A DNA stretch of 64,000 bases, taken from positions 30,353 to 94,352 of the forward strand of contig JAIPBL010000012.1 in assembly GCA_021739645.1 (NCBI GenBank), read 5' to 3'. Below the pieces are notes generated by a model that saw nothing but the letters and a program-made list of their open reading frames with translations, made no database searches and was not told where the DNA came from. This stretch comes from Saprospiraceae bacterium. GTDB lineage: Bacteria; Bacteroidota; Bacteroidia; Chitinophagales; Saprospiraceae. Made by a program: the position numbers and the translations under genes. Shown in pieces: positions 8,240 through 16,155 of this stretch (within the stretch, counting starts at the first letter, position 1; every line of letters starts with the position of its first letter).

Positions 8240-9373
8240 TTATTGGATGCCGACGAAAGCATCGAAATTTTCTTGGTCAATCAAGGTTGTTTCGCTGTCG
8301 GGATAGGCTTCCAGGAAAGACTTGGGGAAACGGGCGGATTTTTTCGCCTGCCATTTGAACTCGAAGGCATGGAGCCTGCCACCGGCGTCTTCCACGTAGT
8401 CAATTTCCTGCTGCGTCGTGGTGCGCCAGAAGTAGGTATTGCAGTCGTGACCCGTGTAGGCGTTTCGCTTCATGCGCTCGGCAAGCAGGAAGTTTTCCCA
8501 CAGCGCCCCGGTGTCGTTACGCAGGGCGAGCGGCGAGAAGTTTTTGAGGATGGCGTTGCGGATGCCGTTGTCGAAGAAATAGATTTTCCTGCCTTTTTTG
8601 ATTTCGTTGCGGGCATTGCGGCTCAGTGAGGGCAGCCGGAACAGCACGAAGGACTGCTCCAGCAAGTCCACGTATTTTTCCACGGTGACGGGGTCGGCGC
8701 CGATAAGCTGGGCGACTTCGTTGTAGATGACCTCGCTGCCCAACTGGAGCGCCAGCGCTTGCAGGAGCTTCACCAGCAGGGTGGGCTTCTTGATTTGGTC
8801 GAGGGTGAGCAGGTCTTTGTACATCAGCCCGTCGCTCAGGTCGTTGAGGGTTTTTAGCGCCTGTGGGGGTTCGTTTTGTGCCACTTCGGGGTAGTAGCCG
8901 TAGAGCATCCGGTGTTCGAGCAGCGAACGCTCGGCGAGGTAGCCATGCTGTCCGCACATTTCCCCAAACGAAAGCGGGTAAAGCGAAAACTCGAACTTTC
9001 TGCCGGTAAGGCTTTCCTTGGTCTGGGCGGCAAGGTCGAGCGAGGAGGAGCCGGTGACAAAAAGCTGCACATGCGGCAGGTGGTCGGTGATGAGCTTGAG
9101 CATCAGCCCGGCGTTGGTGAAGCGTTGCGCTTCGTCCACCACCACCACCTCGTTTTGGCCGATGAGGGTTTGTAGGCGTGCGAGTGAAACATTGTCGAGC
9201 AGAGAACGGGCTTCGGGGTCGTCGCCCGTCAGCCAGAGGGTTTTGCGGTCTAGGCTTTGGGTGATTTTGCGGACGAGGGTGGTCTTGCCCACTTGCCGGG
9301 GACCAGTGACGATGATGGCTTTACCCTTGCCGAGCCATTGCCTAATGTTTTGTTCTTGTATGCGCTGTACCAT
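8240..9373 (-). CDS. AAA-type ATPase with DUF4143 domain
   Basis: A 377-residue protein counted from ATG 9373; a TTG at 9388 would add five residues. The N-terminal AAA_14-like ATPase has Walker A GPRQVGKT and Walker B VVVVDEAQRF. A winged-helix-like middle (EVIYNEVAQLIGADPVTVEKYVDLLEQ is its core) and a C-terminal DUF4143 region with an FEFKW segment follow; the last resembles a nuclease-like fold. The family is widespread, often single-copy cargo, and its function is poorly known. Here it sits between hsdM and hsdS, flanked by the two copies of the hsdM 3' end, so it is a likely late insertion. GC content appears higher than in the cargo trio downstream. Confidence 0.9.
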   Translation of the reverse strand: MVQRIQEQNIRQWLGKGKAIIVTGPRQVGKTTLVRKITQSLDRKTLWLTGDDPEARSLLDNVSLARLQTLIGQNEVVVVDEAQRFTNAGLMLKLITDHLPHVQLFVTGSSSLDLAAQTKESLTGRKFEFSLYPLSFGEMCGQHGYLAERSLLEHRMLYGYYPEVAQNEPPQALKTLNDLSDGLMYKDLLTLDQIKKPTLLVKLLQALALQLGSEVIYNEVAQLIGADPVTVEKYVDLLEQSFVLFRLPSLSRNARNEIKKGRKIYFFDNGIRNAILKNFSPLALRNDTGALWENFLLAERMKRNAYTGHDCNTYFWRTTTQQEIDYVEDAGGRLHAFEFKWQAKKSARFPKSFLEAYPDSETTLIDQENFDAFVGIQ

Positions 9374-9438
9374 ACCTTTTGATGGCAATTTTATTGATTT
9401 TTTCGATTTAAATCCAAAAAATAGGTCTTTATTTTCGA

Positions 9439-11385
9439 TTACAGCCCTAATTCCGTTAAATGCCCCTGAATCGTTCCCGCCAAAACCGCCGCTTCCCGGT
9501 CAAGGTCGGCGAGTTCCAGTTTGATTTCCCCCATTCTTTCCTCAAAGTCGAAGCCGTCATCTTCTTGCACCGCTACGCCCACATAGCGCCCGGCGGTCAG
9601 ACTGTAATCGTTGGCGGCTATTTCGGCCTGTGTCACCACCCGGCACAAGCCCGGCACGTCCTGGTATTTGCCTTCGGGAAAGCGTTCGCTCAGCCATTTC
9701 AATTCCTTCTCAAAGTACAGGGCATGGTCGGCGGCTTCTTGGAAGGTTTTCACCCGGCTTTCCGTTTCGATGAGGTAGCGTATCAGGTTTTCTCGGCGGG
9801 TTTTGTCCTTTTTCAGTTCGTCGCTTTGCAGGCTGGTCTTGGCTTCGGCGGCGAGTTCCTTGTGGGCATGGTTCAGGTGCTTTTTCAGGCGCTTGAGGTC
9901 CGTTGCCAAACCTGACAGGTCTTCGAGACCTGTCAGGTTTTCGAGACCTGTCAGGTTTTCAGTCTTCAAGTCCAGCAACAGTTTCTCGGCTGCGAGGCTG
10001 CGGTTTTCCACCATGCCAGACCATGCCTGTTTTGCGGCGGCTAAAGCCGCCTGTACTTCGCTTTGGTAGCTTTCTATGGCCGAATTAAAGGGGTCATCGT
10101 TGCCCCGGTAAAGCCCCACAACGGCCTTGATATTGCGCAAATGTTCCGGCGTGAAATCGTGGATGCTGGACGAAACTTTACGGTAAACGTCCCGAAGGTC
10201 GAGCATCAGGGTTTTGTCGCTGCGTTCGGGGTCGGCCTCCTTCGCCCGGTCATAAAACCAAAGGGTACAGGGCAAGGAACGGGTGTAAAAGAACTTCGTG
10301 CCGATGCTTACCATCACGTCCACCGCCCCCGTTTTCACCAACTGTTCCCGGATGTCCTTTTCCGTATGCCCGGCGTCCGAAGCCGACGAAGCCATGACGA
10401 AGCCCGCCCGCCCGTTGGGGTTCAGGTAGGCATAAAAATATTGAATCCAGAGGTAGTTGGCGTTGTCAGATTTGGGCAGGCCAAAAGGCAGGCGTGGGTC
10501 GTTCTTTACGCTGTCCCTTGCCTTGTCCACCCCGTCCACGTTGAAAGGCGGGTTGGCCATGACGAAATCGCAGCGCCCCGCCATGCTGTGTTGGTCTTCG
10601 TAAAAAGTGTTGCCCTGTAAAATGCTCGCTTCCAAGCCGTGAACGGCCACGTTCATTTTCGCCAAACGGGTGTTGGTGTCCGCTTTTTCCTGTCCGTAAA
10701 ACGAGACCTTCGAGGCGGGGTTTTCGCCCTCCTCCTCGATGAAATGCCCCGTCTGAACGAACATTCCCGCCGAACCGCAAGCGGGGTCGAAAACGATGCC
10801 GTGGTCGGGTTCTATGATGGCCACAATGGTATTGACCAGGGAAGGCGGGGTGAAAAACTCGCCGCCCTCTTGCGCCCCGCTCTTGGCAAATTCGTTGAGG
10901 AAATATTCGTAAATCCTGCCAAATACATCGCCCGGCATACGGTCGAGGGTTTCATCGTTGAAAATCCTGAGCAGGCGTTGCAACAGGTCTTTTTCAAAGG
11001 CTTGGTAGTCTTTCGGCAACACGCCCAAAAGGGCTTCGTAGTCGCTTTCTATCAGGCGCATAGCCTCGTTGATTTCCTCGCCGATGTCCTTGCCTTCGGG
11101 CAGGTTCACGAGGTAATCCCAACGGGCATTTTCTTGCAGGTAGATGGCCTTGGCTTCCTGAAAATCGTCCTTGGTGACTGCCCGCCGCCCCCGTTGAGGA
11201 TGCACTGGCAGCTTTTCCTCCATCATCACCTTTGCATCGTTGAAACGGCGAAAAGCATGGCGAAGGAACAACAACCCCAAGACGGGGAAGGAGTATTCGG
11301 TGGCGGTGAGTTTGGAGTTCGCCCGGAGTTGGTCGGCGGCCTGCCAGAGGCGGGTTTCGAGTTCTTTGAGTTGGTTTGCTGTCAT
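9439..11385 (-). CDS. hsdM: Type I restriction enzyme, methyltransferase subunit HsdM
   Basis: A 648-residue N6-adenine methyltransferase. The start is ATG 11385 (MTANQLKELE). The frame stays open upstream, but that part lies in the ssrA gene and its terminator, so it is not coding. An N-terminal HsdM_N helical domain is followed by the SAM-binding motif FDPACGSAGMF near residue 198 and the catalytic NPPF motif near 275. The C-terminal third is helical and contains an odd Leu-Thr/Ser-Gly-Leu repeat encoded by a DNA palindrome (9908-9958). The length is a little above many HsdM proteins. It is the first gene of the restriction locus, 46 bp from the ssrA terminator. Confidence 0.94.
   Translation of the reverse strand: MTANQLKELETRLWQAADQLRANSKLTATEYSFPVLGLLFLRHAFRRFNDAKVMMEEKLPVHPQRGRRAVTKDDFQEAKAIYLQENARWDYLVNLPEGKDIGEEINEAMRLIESDYEALLGVLPKDYQAFEKDLLQRLLRIFNDETLDRMPGDVFGRIYEYFLNEFAKSGAQEGGEFFTPPSLVNTIVAIIEPDHGIVFDPACGSAGMFVQTGHFIEEEGENPASKVSFYGQEKADTNTRLAKMNVAVHGLEASILQGNTFYEDQHSMAGRCDFVMANPPFNVDGVDKARDSVKNDPRLPFGLPKSDNANYLWIQYFYAYLNPNGRAGFVMASSASDAGHTEKDIREQLVKTGAVDVMVSIGTKFFYTRSLPCTLWFYDRAKEADPERSDKTLMLDLRDVYRKVSSSIHDFTPEHLRNIKAVVGLYRGNDDPFNSAIESYQSEVQAALAAAKQAWSGMVENRSLAAEKLLLDLKTENLTGLENLTGLEDLSGLATDLKRLKKHLNHAHKELAAEAKTSLQSDELKKDKTRRENLIRYLIETESRVKTFQEAADHALYFEKELKWLSERFPEGKYQDVPGLCRVVTQAEIAANDYSLTAGRYVGVAVQEDDGFDFEERMGEIKLELADLDREAAVLAGTIQGHLTELGL
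9444..9513 (-). repeat. Direct repeat, intact copy at hsdM 3' end
   Basis: Intact partner of 8131-8200. The two copies flank the DUF4143 ATPase gene in the same orientation. The match is 62 of 70 positions, with mismatches concentrated at the last eight codons. Confidence 0.9.
9908..9958. repeat. Palindromic repeat inserted in frame in hsdM
   Basis: Positions 9908-9940 form a perfect hairpin with 15-bp arms (AAACCTGACAGGTCT and its complement) around a TCG loop. The last 18 bp are then repeated exactly at 9941-9958. The stretch encodes the odd LTGLENLTGLEDLSGL segment of HsdM. Similar palindromes are common in intergenic DNA of Bacteroidota, so this looks like one that landed in a gene without breaking the frame. 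Confidence 0.85.
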
Positions 11386-11430
11386 GGGGGCGAATGTATT
11401 GAATTTTTGCAATACCCAATGCCACAAACA

Positions 11431-11470
11431 AAAAAAAAACGCCCTGTAAACATCACGTTTACAGGGCGTT
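11431..11470 (-). terminator. Rho-independent terminator of ssrA
   Basis: A near-perfect hairpin with 14-bp arms (AACGCCCTGTAAAC and its complement) around a 5-nt loop. On the minus strand it is followed by a run of nine T. It lies just past the tmRNA 3' end. An A/T tract on the other side could let it work in both directions. Confidence 0.85.
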
Positions 11471-11482
11471 ACAATTTTTTTT

Positions 11483-11875
11483 TGGTGGAGACGCCGGGAG
11501 TTGAACCCGGGTCCAGCGAAAGCACCCATAGGCCTTCTACATGCTTATTTTCTGATTAAGTTTTCGAGTGCAATGTAGGCTCAGAAACGAAGCCGCTTTA
11601 CACCTTATCCCCCATCCTGACAGCAAGCTGCCAGGATTCACCTTTTGGCCGAGGCACTCCGCAAGGCTATCCCGAAGTTGGTTGATACGCGGCACGCTGT
11701 GTATCGGAAGTCAAGCGTACGGCATAATGGCATTCTAATTCCTAGAATTAGGCCGCCATGGCATACTGATAGTTGCCATTTGAATTGTTGAATGTCATTT
11801 TTTACGGAGTGACCACTCATGCTCCGGCATGCTTACCTACCGGTTATTCTTCCCTGTCGATTCCGGTACGTCCCC
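11483..11875 (-). ncRNA. ssrA: Transfer-messenger RNA (tmRNA)
   Basis: A 393-nt one-piece tmRNA. The 5' end GGGGACG pairs with CGUCUCC before an encoded CCA (one G-U pair). A T-arm with GGGUUCAACUCCCGG precedes the 3' end, and the 5' side has the conserved GGAAUCGACAGGG. The reading frame for the proteolysis tag is GNYQYAMAA plus stop (11748-11777), matching the Bacteroidota pattern G-x-x-x-Y-A-(L/M)-A-A. The resume codon would be GGC at 11777. It rescues stalled ribosomes with SmpB. Its 3' end is a well known landing site for integrative elements, and here the restriction locus begins right after it. Confidence 0.95.
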
Positions 11876-11950
11876 AATGTTTTCTTGAAAATCAAACGAC
11901 TTCCAAGTCTATCCATTTTTGTGACCCAACTTTTCAGGTCAAATGGATGG

Positions 11951-11958
11951 CAAAAGTA
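11951..11958 (-). promoter_or_regulatory. Possible -7 box for ssrA
   Basis: TACTTTTG on the minus strand matches the Bacteroidota -7 consensus TAnnTTTG. It would start a transcript about 70 nt upstream of the mature tmRNA 5' end, leaving a leader for RNase P to remove. I did not find a convincing TTG -33 box, so this is tentative. Confidence 0.35.
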
Positions 11959-12091
11959 TAAACTTCCAGCACAGCTAAAAAGTTTCATGCTGAAACACAT
12001 GAATGACGGGAACAAACGCATCGTGTTGCATTGAGCATCCAGGATAGTCAGGTCCAAATGGGCAGGATGTTAGTAGGTATTTATGGTTCTT

Positions 12092-12193
12092 TTAAATCTG
12101 CTTGTCAGAGCTTTCCACTTGATATTTGGTCTGACTGTTGAGGAGGGTAATGAAAAGCGCGGCAATAACGACAGTGATACAAAGGATTGTCAT
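12092..12193 (-). CDS. Possible 33-residue membrane peptide
   Basis: ATG at 12193 opens a 33-residue frame, MTILCITVVIAALFITLLNS followed by a short polar tail. The first 19 residues form a clean hydrophobic helix. A purine-rich GAGAGA lies just upstream. It sits alone between ssrA and the divergent dehydrogenase gene. No homology can be judged at this length, so it may be chance. Confidence 0.3.
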   Translation of the reverse strand: MTILCITVVIAALFITLLNSQTKYQVESSDKQI

Positions 12194-12508
12194 GTTCTCT
12201 CAATTTAGTAAGTTGAATGGTAAATGTAACGCAGTTGGGAGGTACATGCTATAAGGGGAAAGCATTGCAAAAATAAGGGTTTATACTGAACGTATCAATA
12301 CTGATTAAAAGAAAATTAGAATTGTTTTTCCATATTTATTATTCTCATGTTTAAGCGCCTATCATTGAGAGTTTAATGCCCAATTTTTCACTTTCCCACT
12401 TTTTACAAAAAAATATAATCTGTAGGTACGGAATTTGCAAATGCTGTGCGATTGAACAAATGGCTACCTTTGGCGCTCATTTCCGAATTAACAGAATCAA
12501 ACAGAAAA

Positions 12509-13732
12509 ATGAAAATAGGTATTATTAAGGAGGGCAAATTCCCACCCGATTCAAGGGTTCCGCTAACACCCCAACAATGCAAGCAAGCGATGCTTGATTT
12601 TCCAGTGGAAATAGTGGTCGAGACCTGCCCAACCCGCTGCTACAAGGATGAAGAATACCAACAAGCAGGCATCCAAGTCACGGAGGACATCAGTGATTGC
12701 GACATCCTCATGGGCGTCAAGGAAGTACCAGTCCGGCAATTAATTCCCAACAAAACCTATTTTTTCTTTTCACACACCATCAAAAAACAAGCGTACAACC
12801 GCAAGCTGCTCTGGGCCATTTTGGATAAAAAAATCCGAATGATTGACTTTGAGGCGCTGAAGGACGAAAACGAAAACCGCCTGATCGCTTTTGGGCGTTT
12901 TGCTGGTATGGTTGGGGCGCACAACGCCCTTTGGGTCTATGGGCAGCGCACTGGTACCTTTTCGATGCCCCGGATGAAGGATTTCCATGACTACCAGGAA
13001 GCCACCGATTTTTATAAAACCCTAAAAATACCTGCAATAAAAATTGTGCTGACAGGCACGGGTAGAGTGGCAAATGGCGCCGCAGAAGTACTCCGGGACA
13101 TGGGTATCCAGGAAGTTAATCCGACCGATTTTTTGGAAAAACCCTTTCAAAAAGCTGTTTTTACGCAGTTGAGCAGTCATCATTATTTGGCCAGAAAAAA
13201 TGGAAGCCCGTTTGTGAAAAGTTATTTCCATGAGCAACCGAACCGTTTCAAAAGCAACTTTGCTCCGTATTGGAAAGTTTCCGATGTGATGATTAACGGC
13301 ATCTATTGGGACAATAACGCTCCAGCTTTTTTCACGACGGAAGAAATGACCAGCCCCGAATTCAACATCCAAGTCATTGCAGATATTACCTGCGATATTG
13401 CCCCAGTCGCTTCCATTCCGGCTACACTTAAATCTTCTACCATCGCCGACCCAGTTTTCGGTTTTGACCCAAGAACTGGCAAAGAAACTGCACCGTACCT
13501 GCCCAGCAGTGTGGACATGATGACCATTGACAACCTTCCCAACGAATTGCCGAGGGACGCATCCGAATCGTTTGGCAACCAATTTTTGGCTCACATCCTG
13601 CCGGAGCTATTCCTTGCTAAAAGCCAGACAATCGAGCACGCTACCATTGCAAAGGATGGCCACCTGACACGGTATTTTCGGTATTTGGCAGACTACGCCA
13701 AAACTCCGGTTTTCGATGGATTGGTGGCCTAA
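12509..13732 (+). CDS. Saccharopine dehydrogenase (NAD+, lysine-forming)-like protein
   Basis: A 407-residue member of the AlaDh/PNT-type saccharopine dehydrogenases, which convert saccharopine to lysine and 2-oxoglutarate or the reverse. I chose ATG 12509 (MKIGIIKEGK) because the longer frame adds a non-conserved leader. GTGRVANG (183-190) is the NAD-binding loop. K71 in GVKEVP and H89 in FFFSHT match the catalytic Lys/His pair of the yeast enzyme. The adenine-ring and substrate regions look complete (ITCDIAPVASIP, DMMTIDNLPNELP). It is cytosolic and monocistronic, divergent from ssrA. Whether it makes or degrades lysine cannot be told from this window. Confidence 0.85.
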   Translation: MKIGIIKEGKFPPDSRVPLTPQQCKQAMLDFPVEIVVETCPTRCYKDEEYQQAGIQVTEDISDCDILMGVKEVPVRQLIPNKTYFFFSHTIKKQAYNRKLLWAILDKKIRMIDFEALKDENENRLIAFGRFAGMVGAHNALWVYGQRTGTFSMPRMKDFHDYQEATDFYKTLKIPAIKIVLTGTGRVANGAAEVLRDMGIQEVNPTDFLEKPFQKAVFTQLSSHHYLARKNGSPFVKSYFHEQPNRFKSNFAPYWKVSDVMINGIYWDNNAPAFFTTEEMTSPEFNIQVIADITCDIAPVASIPATLKSSTIADPVFGFDPRTGKETAPYLPSSVDMMTIDNLPNELPRDASESFGNQFLAHILPELFLAKSQTIEHATIAKDGHLTRYFRYLADYAKTPVFDGLVA

Positions 13733-13828
13733 GTTTGCTTACATCGCTGACGCTAGTTCAATATTTTGCACAACTGACATATTTGTTTTGTGCAAAATCC
13801 TACCTTTCTTGCTTCCAAATCTAATTCA

Positions 13829-15478
13829 ATGACAAACAAAGAAATAGCCAAGCAATTCCAGTACCTCGGCGAAATCATGGAACTCCACGAGGAAAATCCG
13901 TTTAAAATAAAATCCTATCTGAACGCCTACCTCACCATCCGTAAGTTGCCAGAACCAATCACTGAAATGGCACCTGGCGACCTGGAAAAAATCAAGGGAA
14001 TAGGCAGCTCAACCAGCGCCAGCATTCAAGAACTGCTGCAAACTGGTGCCATGCAGGCTTTGAAAAAATACGAAGAAAAAACACCTCCCGGGGTTCGGGA
14101 GATGCTGCACATCCCAGGCTTCGGCCCAAAAAAAATCAGGGACATTTGGAAGGTGCTTGGCGTGGAAACTATCGGAGAACTGCGATACGCCTGCAATGAA
14201 AACCGGCTCGTCGAGCTTAAAGGCTTTGGTGAAAAAACACAGGAAGACCTTCGACAAAAACTAGAATATTATCAAAAATCAAAAGGTAAATCCCTTTTCG
14301 CCGACCTTGATGTTAAGGCCAATGACTTGCTGGAGCAAATTTCAAAAGCATTGCCGGAGGCACAGGTCAGCCTCGTTGGTGGAATGCGCCGCCGCAGCAA
14401 TGTGGTAGAGCGGATGGAATTTTTGGTAGCTAGTGAAACTGGTGTTGAACCGATTTTTGAACAAGGTTTTCTGACAAAAATGGGCGAACAAGCTGACATT
14501 TTCACAGCAAAAACTACCGACGAGCTACCCGTCACAGTTTATGCTTGCGCTCCACAGGAATTTGGGAGCAAACTGTTCCGATATTCGGCTGGTGAGGGAT
14601 TTTTGTCAGCTTTTCTGGAAAAAAACAAGGAAGTGGACTTCAAGGGCTTGGCGACAGAAGAAGCTGTCTTCGAAAAAGCAGGGATGCCATACCTCTTGCC
14701 TGAACTTCGGGAGGAAGCTTGGACGCTCGGAAAGTCATTCGGCAAGCTCCTAGAACCTGAGGACATCCGAGGTGTTGTGCACGCCCACAGCACCTGGTCG
14801 GACGGCCTGTTCAGCATCCGCCAAATGGCCGAACATGCCCGCAGCCTCGGGTACAGCTACCTCGGAATTACCGACCACTCGAAGGCAGCATTTTATGCCA
14901 ACGGCTTAAAAGAGGACCAAGTGCTGGCGCAATGGCAGGAAGTGGACGAACTGAACCGGGAACTCGCCCCGTTCCGAATTTTCAAGGGAATCGAAAGCGA
15001 TATACTCCATGATGGTTCACTAGATTACTCTGATGAAATGCTTGCTGGCTTCGATTTCATCATTGCTTCTATTCATTCCAACTTGCGAATGGAGGAAGAA
15101 AAAGCCACTCAACGTTTGTTGGGGGCCATCGAAAACAGGCACACGACCATCCTTGGCCACCCTACTGGCCGACTACTGCTCTCCCGACCCGGCTACCCCA
15201 TTGACCATCAAAAAATTATTGACGCCTGTGCTGCCAACGGAGTGGCCATAGAACTGAATGCAAATCCCTACCGGCTCGATTTGGACTGGACGTGGATTCC
15301 CTATGCTTTGAATAAAAACGTGAAGATTTCCGTCAACCCCGATGCCCACAGTACGGGTGGGATGAAGGACATAAAATACGGTGTCTATTCTGCCAGAAAA
15401 GGCGGACTCACTGCCGAACAATGCCTCACATGCCTTGAAGTAGCTGGTTTTGAAGGGTTTATTTCAATGAAAAAATAA
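13829..15478 (+). CDS. PolX-like protein: degenerate X-family polymerase fused to PHP domain
   Basis: A 549-residue protein from ATG 13829; a GTG at 13790 is in frame but adds a poor leader. An N-terminal HhH/8-kDa-type region (residues 1-150, with KIKGIG and IPGFGPKKI hairpins) is followed by a pol X-like palm and a C-terminal PHP phosphoesterase. PHP metal ligands all look present: HAH (318-320), TDH, GIESD, SIHS, GHPTGR and NPDAHS. In the palm, GGMRRR replaces the GS..RR motif, and the usual D-x-D aspartates are RME (about 195-197). The third Asp position also lacks Asp. So it probably keeps a 3'-5' exonuclease or phosphatase activity but not DNA synthesis. The usual role of the family is base excision repair. 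Confidence 0.85.
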   Translation: MTNKEIAKQFQYLGEIMELHEENPFKIKSYLNAYLTIRKLPEPITEMAPGDLEKIKGIGSSTSASIQELLQTGAMQALKKYEEKTPPGVREMLHIPGFGPKKIRDIWKVLGVETIGELRYACNENRLVELKGFGEKTQEDLRQKLEYYQKSKGKSLFADLDVKANDLLEQISKALPEAQVSLVGGMRRRSNVVERMEFLVASETGVEPIFEQGFLTKMGEQADIFTAKTTDELPVTVYACAPQEFGSKLFRYSAGEGFLSAFLEKNKEVDFKGLATEEAVFEKAGMPYLLPELREEAWTLGKSFGKLLEPEDIRGVVHAHSTWSDGLFSIRQMAEHARSLGYSYLGITDHSKAAFYANGLKEDQVLAQWQEVDELNRELAPFRIFKGIESDILHDGSLDYSDEMLAGFDFIIASIHSNLRMEEEKATQRLLGAIENRHTTILGHPTGRLLLSRPGYPIDHQKIIDACAANGVAIELNANPYRLDLDWTWIPYALNKNVKISVNPDAHSTGGMKDIKYGVYSARKGGLTAEQCLTCLEVAGFEGFISMKK

Positions 15479-15828
15479 AAAAATGAAGGTTTTTAAGGTT
15501 TTTGCACAGAATTTATTTTGGATCGCAGATGAAATATTCAACAAGTCCAATACTTTTGCAAAAAATATTTTGACTTCGACCGAACAAATGGGAACACCTT
15601 TCAGTTAGTCGTTCAGTTTCTTTGAAATATTCAATAGGTGGATTCCCCAAATCAGTAAATGGAACTAAAAATATCAATAGCAGATTCATCTATTTTTGTT
15701 TGTCCAAAATCCTGACCAAAATACTCCACCAAATTAGCTTTCTAGAAAAAAGACAACCTACCTAATTGGCAGGTTTAAGAATAATTAATCATCATTTTCA
15801 ATTTTTCAATTTTTCAATTCTTCTAAAC
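15479..15828. other. Intergenic, AT-rich, little structure
   Basis: No gene is visible. A TACTTTTG box at 15551-15558 could be a plus-strand -7 promoter element, giving a long leader for the lipoprotein gene. Three tandem copies of an 8-bp CAATTTTT unit lie at about 15798-15821. No hairpin of note. Confidence 0.4.
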
Positions 15829-16035
15829 ATGAAAAAAGTATTCAGCCTCTTAGCAGTTGCACTGCTTTTCGTTTCCGTTCTATTCACTGCTTGCCGTGAC
15901 AACGCCGGTTCTGGCGAAGCCCAAGAAGCTCCAGCCACTGAAGCTCCAGCACCAGAAGCAGCTCCAGCACCAGAAGCAGCTCCATCACAAGCAGTTCCTG
16001 CTGACTCAACTGACGCTGCTCAGCAAGCACAGTAA
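15829..16035 (+). CDS. Small Ala/Pro/Glu-rich lipoprotein
   Basis: A 68-residue protein from ATG 15829. It has a lipoprotein signal peptide ending in LFTAC, with Cys at about residue 21. The mature part is almost entirely Ala, Pro, Glu and Gln in degenerate APEA repeats and has no fold of its own. It should be anchored to the inner or outer membrane as a flexible spacer-like peptide. The DNA of the repeats is internally repetitive, so length may vary between strains. Followed by a good terminator. Function unknown. Confidence 0.75.
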   Translation: MKKVFSLLAVALLFVSVLFTACRDNAGSGEAQEAPATEAPAPEAAPAPEAAPSQAVPADSTDAAQQAQ

Positions 16036-16056
16036 TCCGATTTTTCGGAGGGAATC

Positions 16057-16092
16057 AAAAGGGTGTGGCTTTCGCCATGCCCTTTTGTTTTT
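16057..16092 (+). terminator. Rho-independent terminator after the lipoprotein gene
   Basis: A hairpin AAAAGGGTGTGGC / GCCATGCCCTTTT with two G-U pairs and a 3-4 nt loop, followed by a T-rich run. It lies 22 bp past the lipoprotein stop. Confidence 0.8.
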
Positions 16093-16117
16093 TCACAAAT
16101 AACAAACCCATTTTCTC

Positions 16118-16125
16118 TACTTTTG
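16118..16125 (+). promoter_or_regulatory. Possible -7 promoter box for the DedA gene
   Basis: TACTTTTG fits the Bacteroidota TAnnTTTG consensus and lies 30 bp before the DedA start codon. No clear -33 TTG at the right distance. Confidence 0.4.
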
Positions 16126-16155
16126 CCCCTCATTTTAAAAAACTTGATTGCCCGA

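Noticed and set aside
1..11400. Integrase or att repeat defining an island at ssrA
   Set aside because: No integrase gene and no second copy of the tmRNA 3' end is present in the window. The island idea is kept only as a hypothesis.
11386..11529. N-terminal extension of HsdM by 48 residues
   Set aside because: The extension is encoded in the ssrA terminator and the tmRNA 3' end and looks unlike any HsdM. MTANQLKELE at 11385 is the family-like start.
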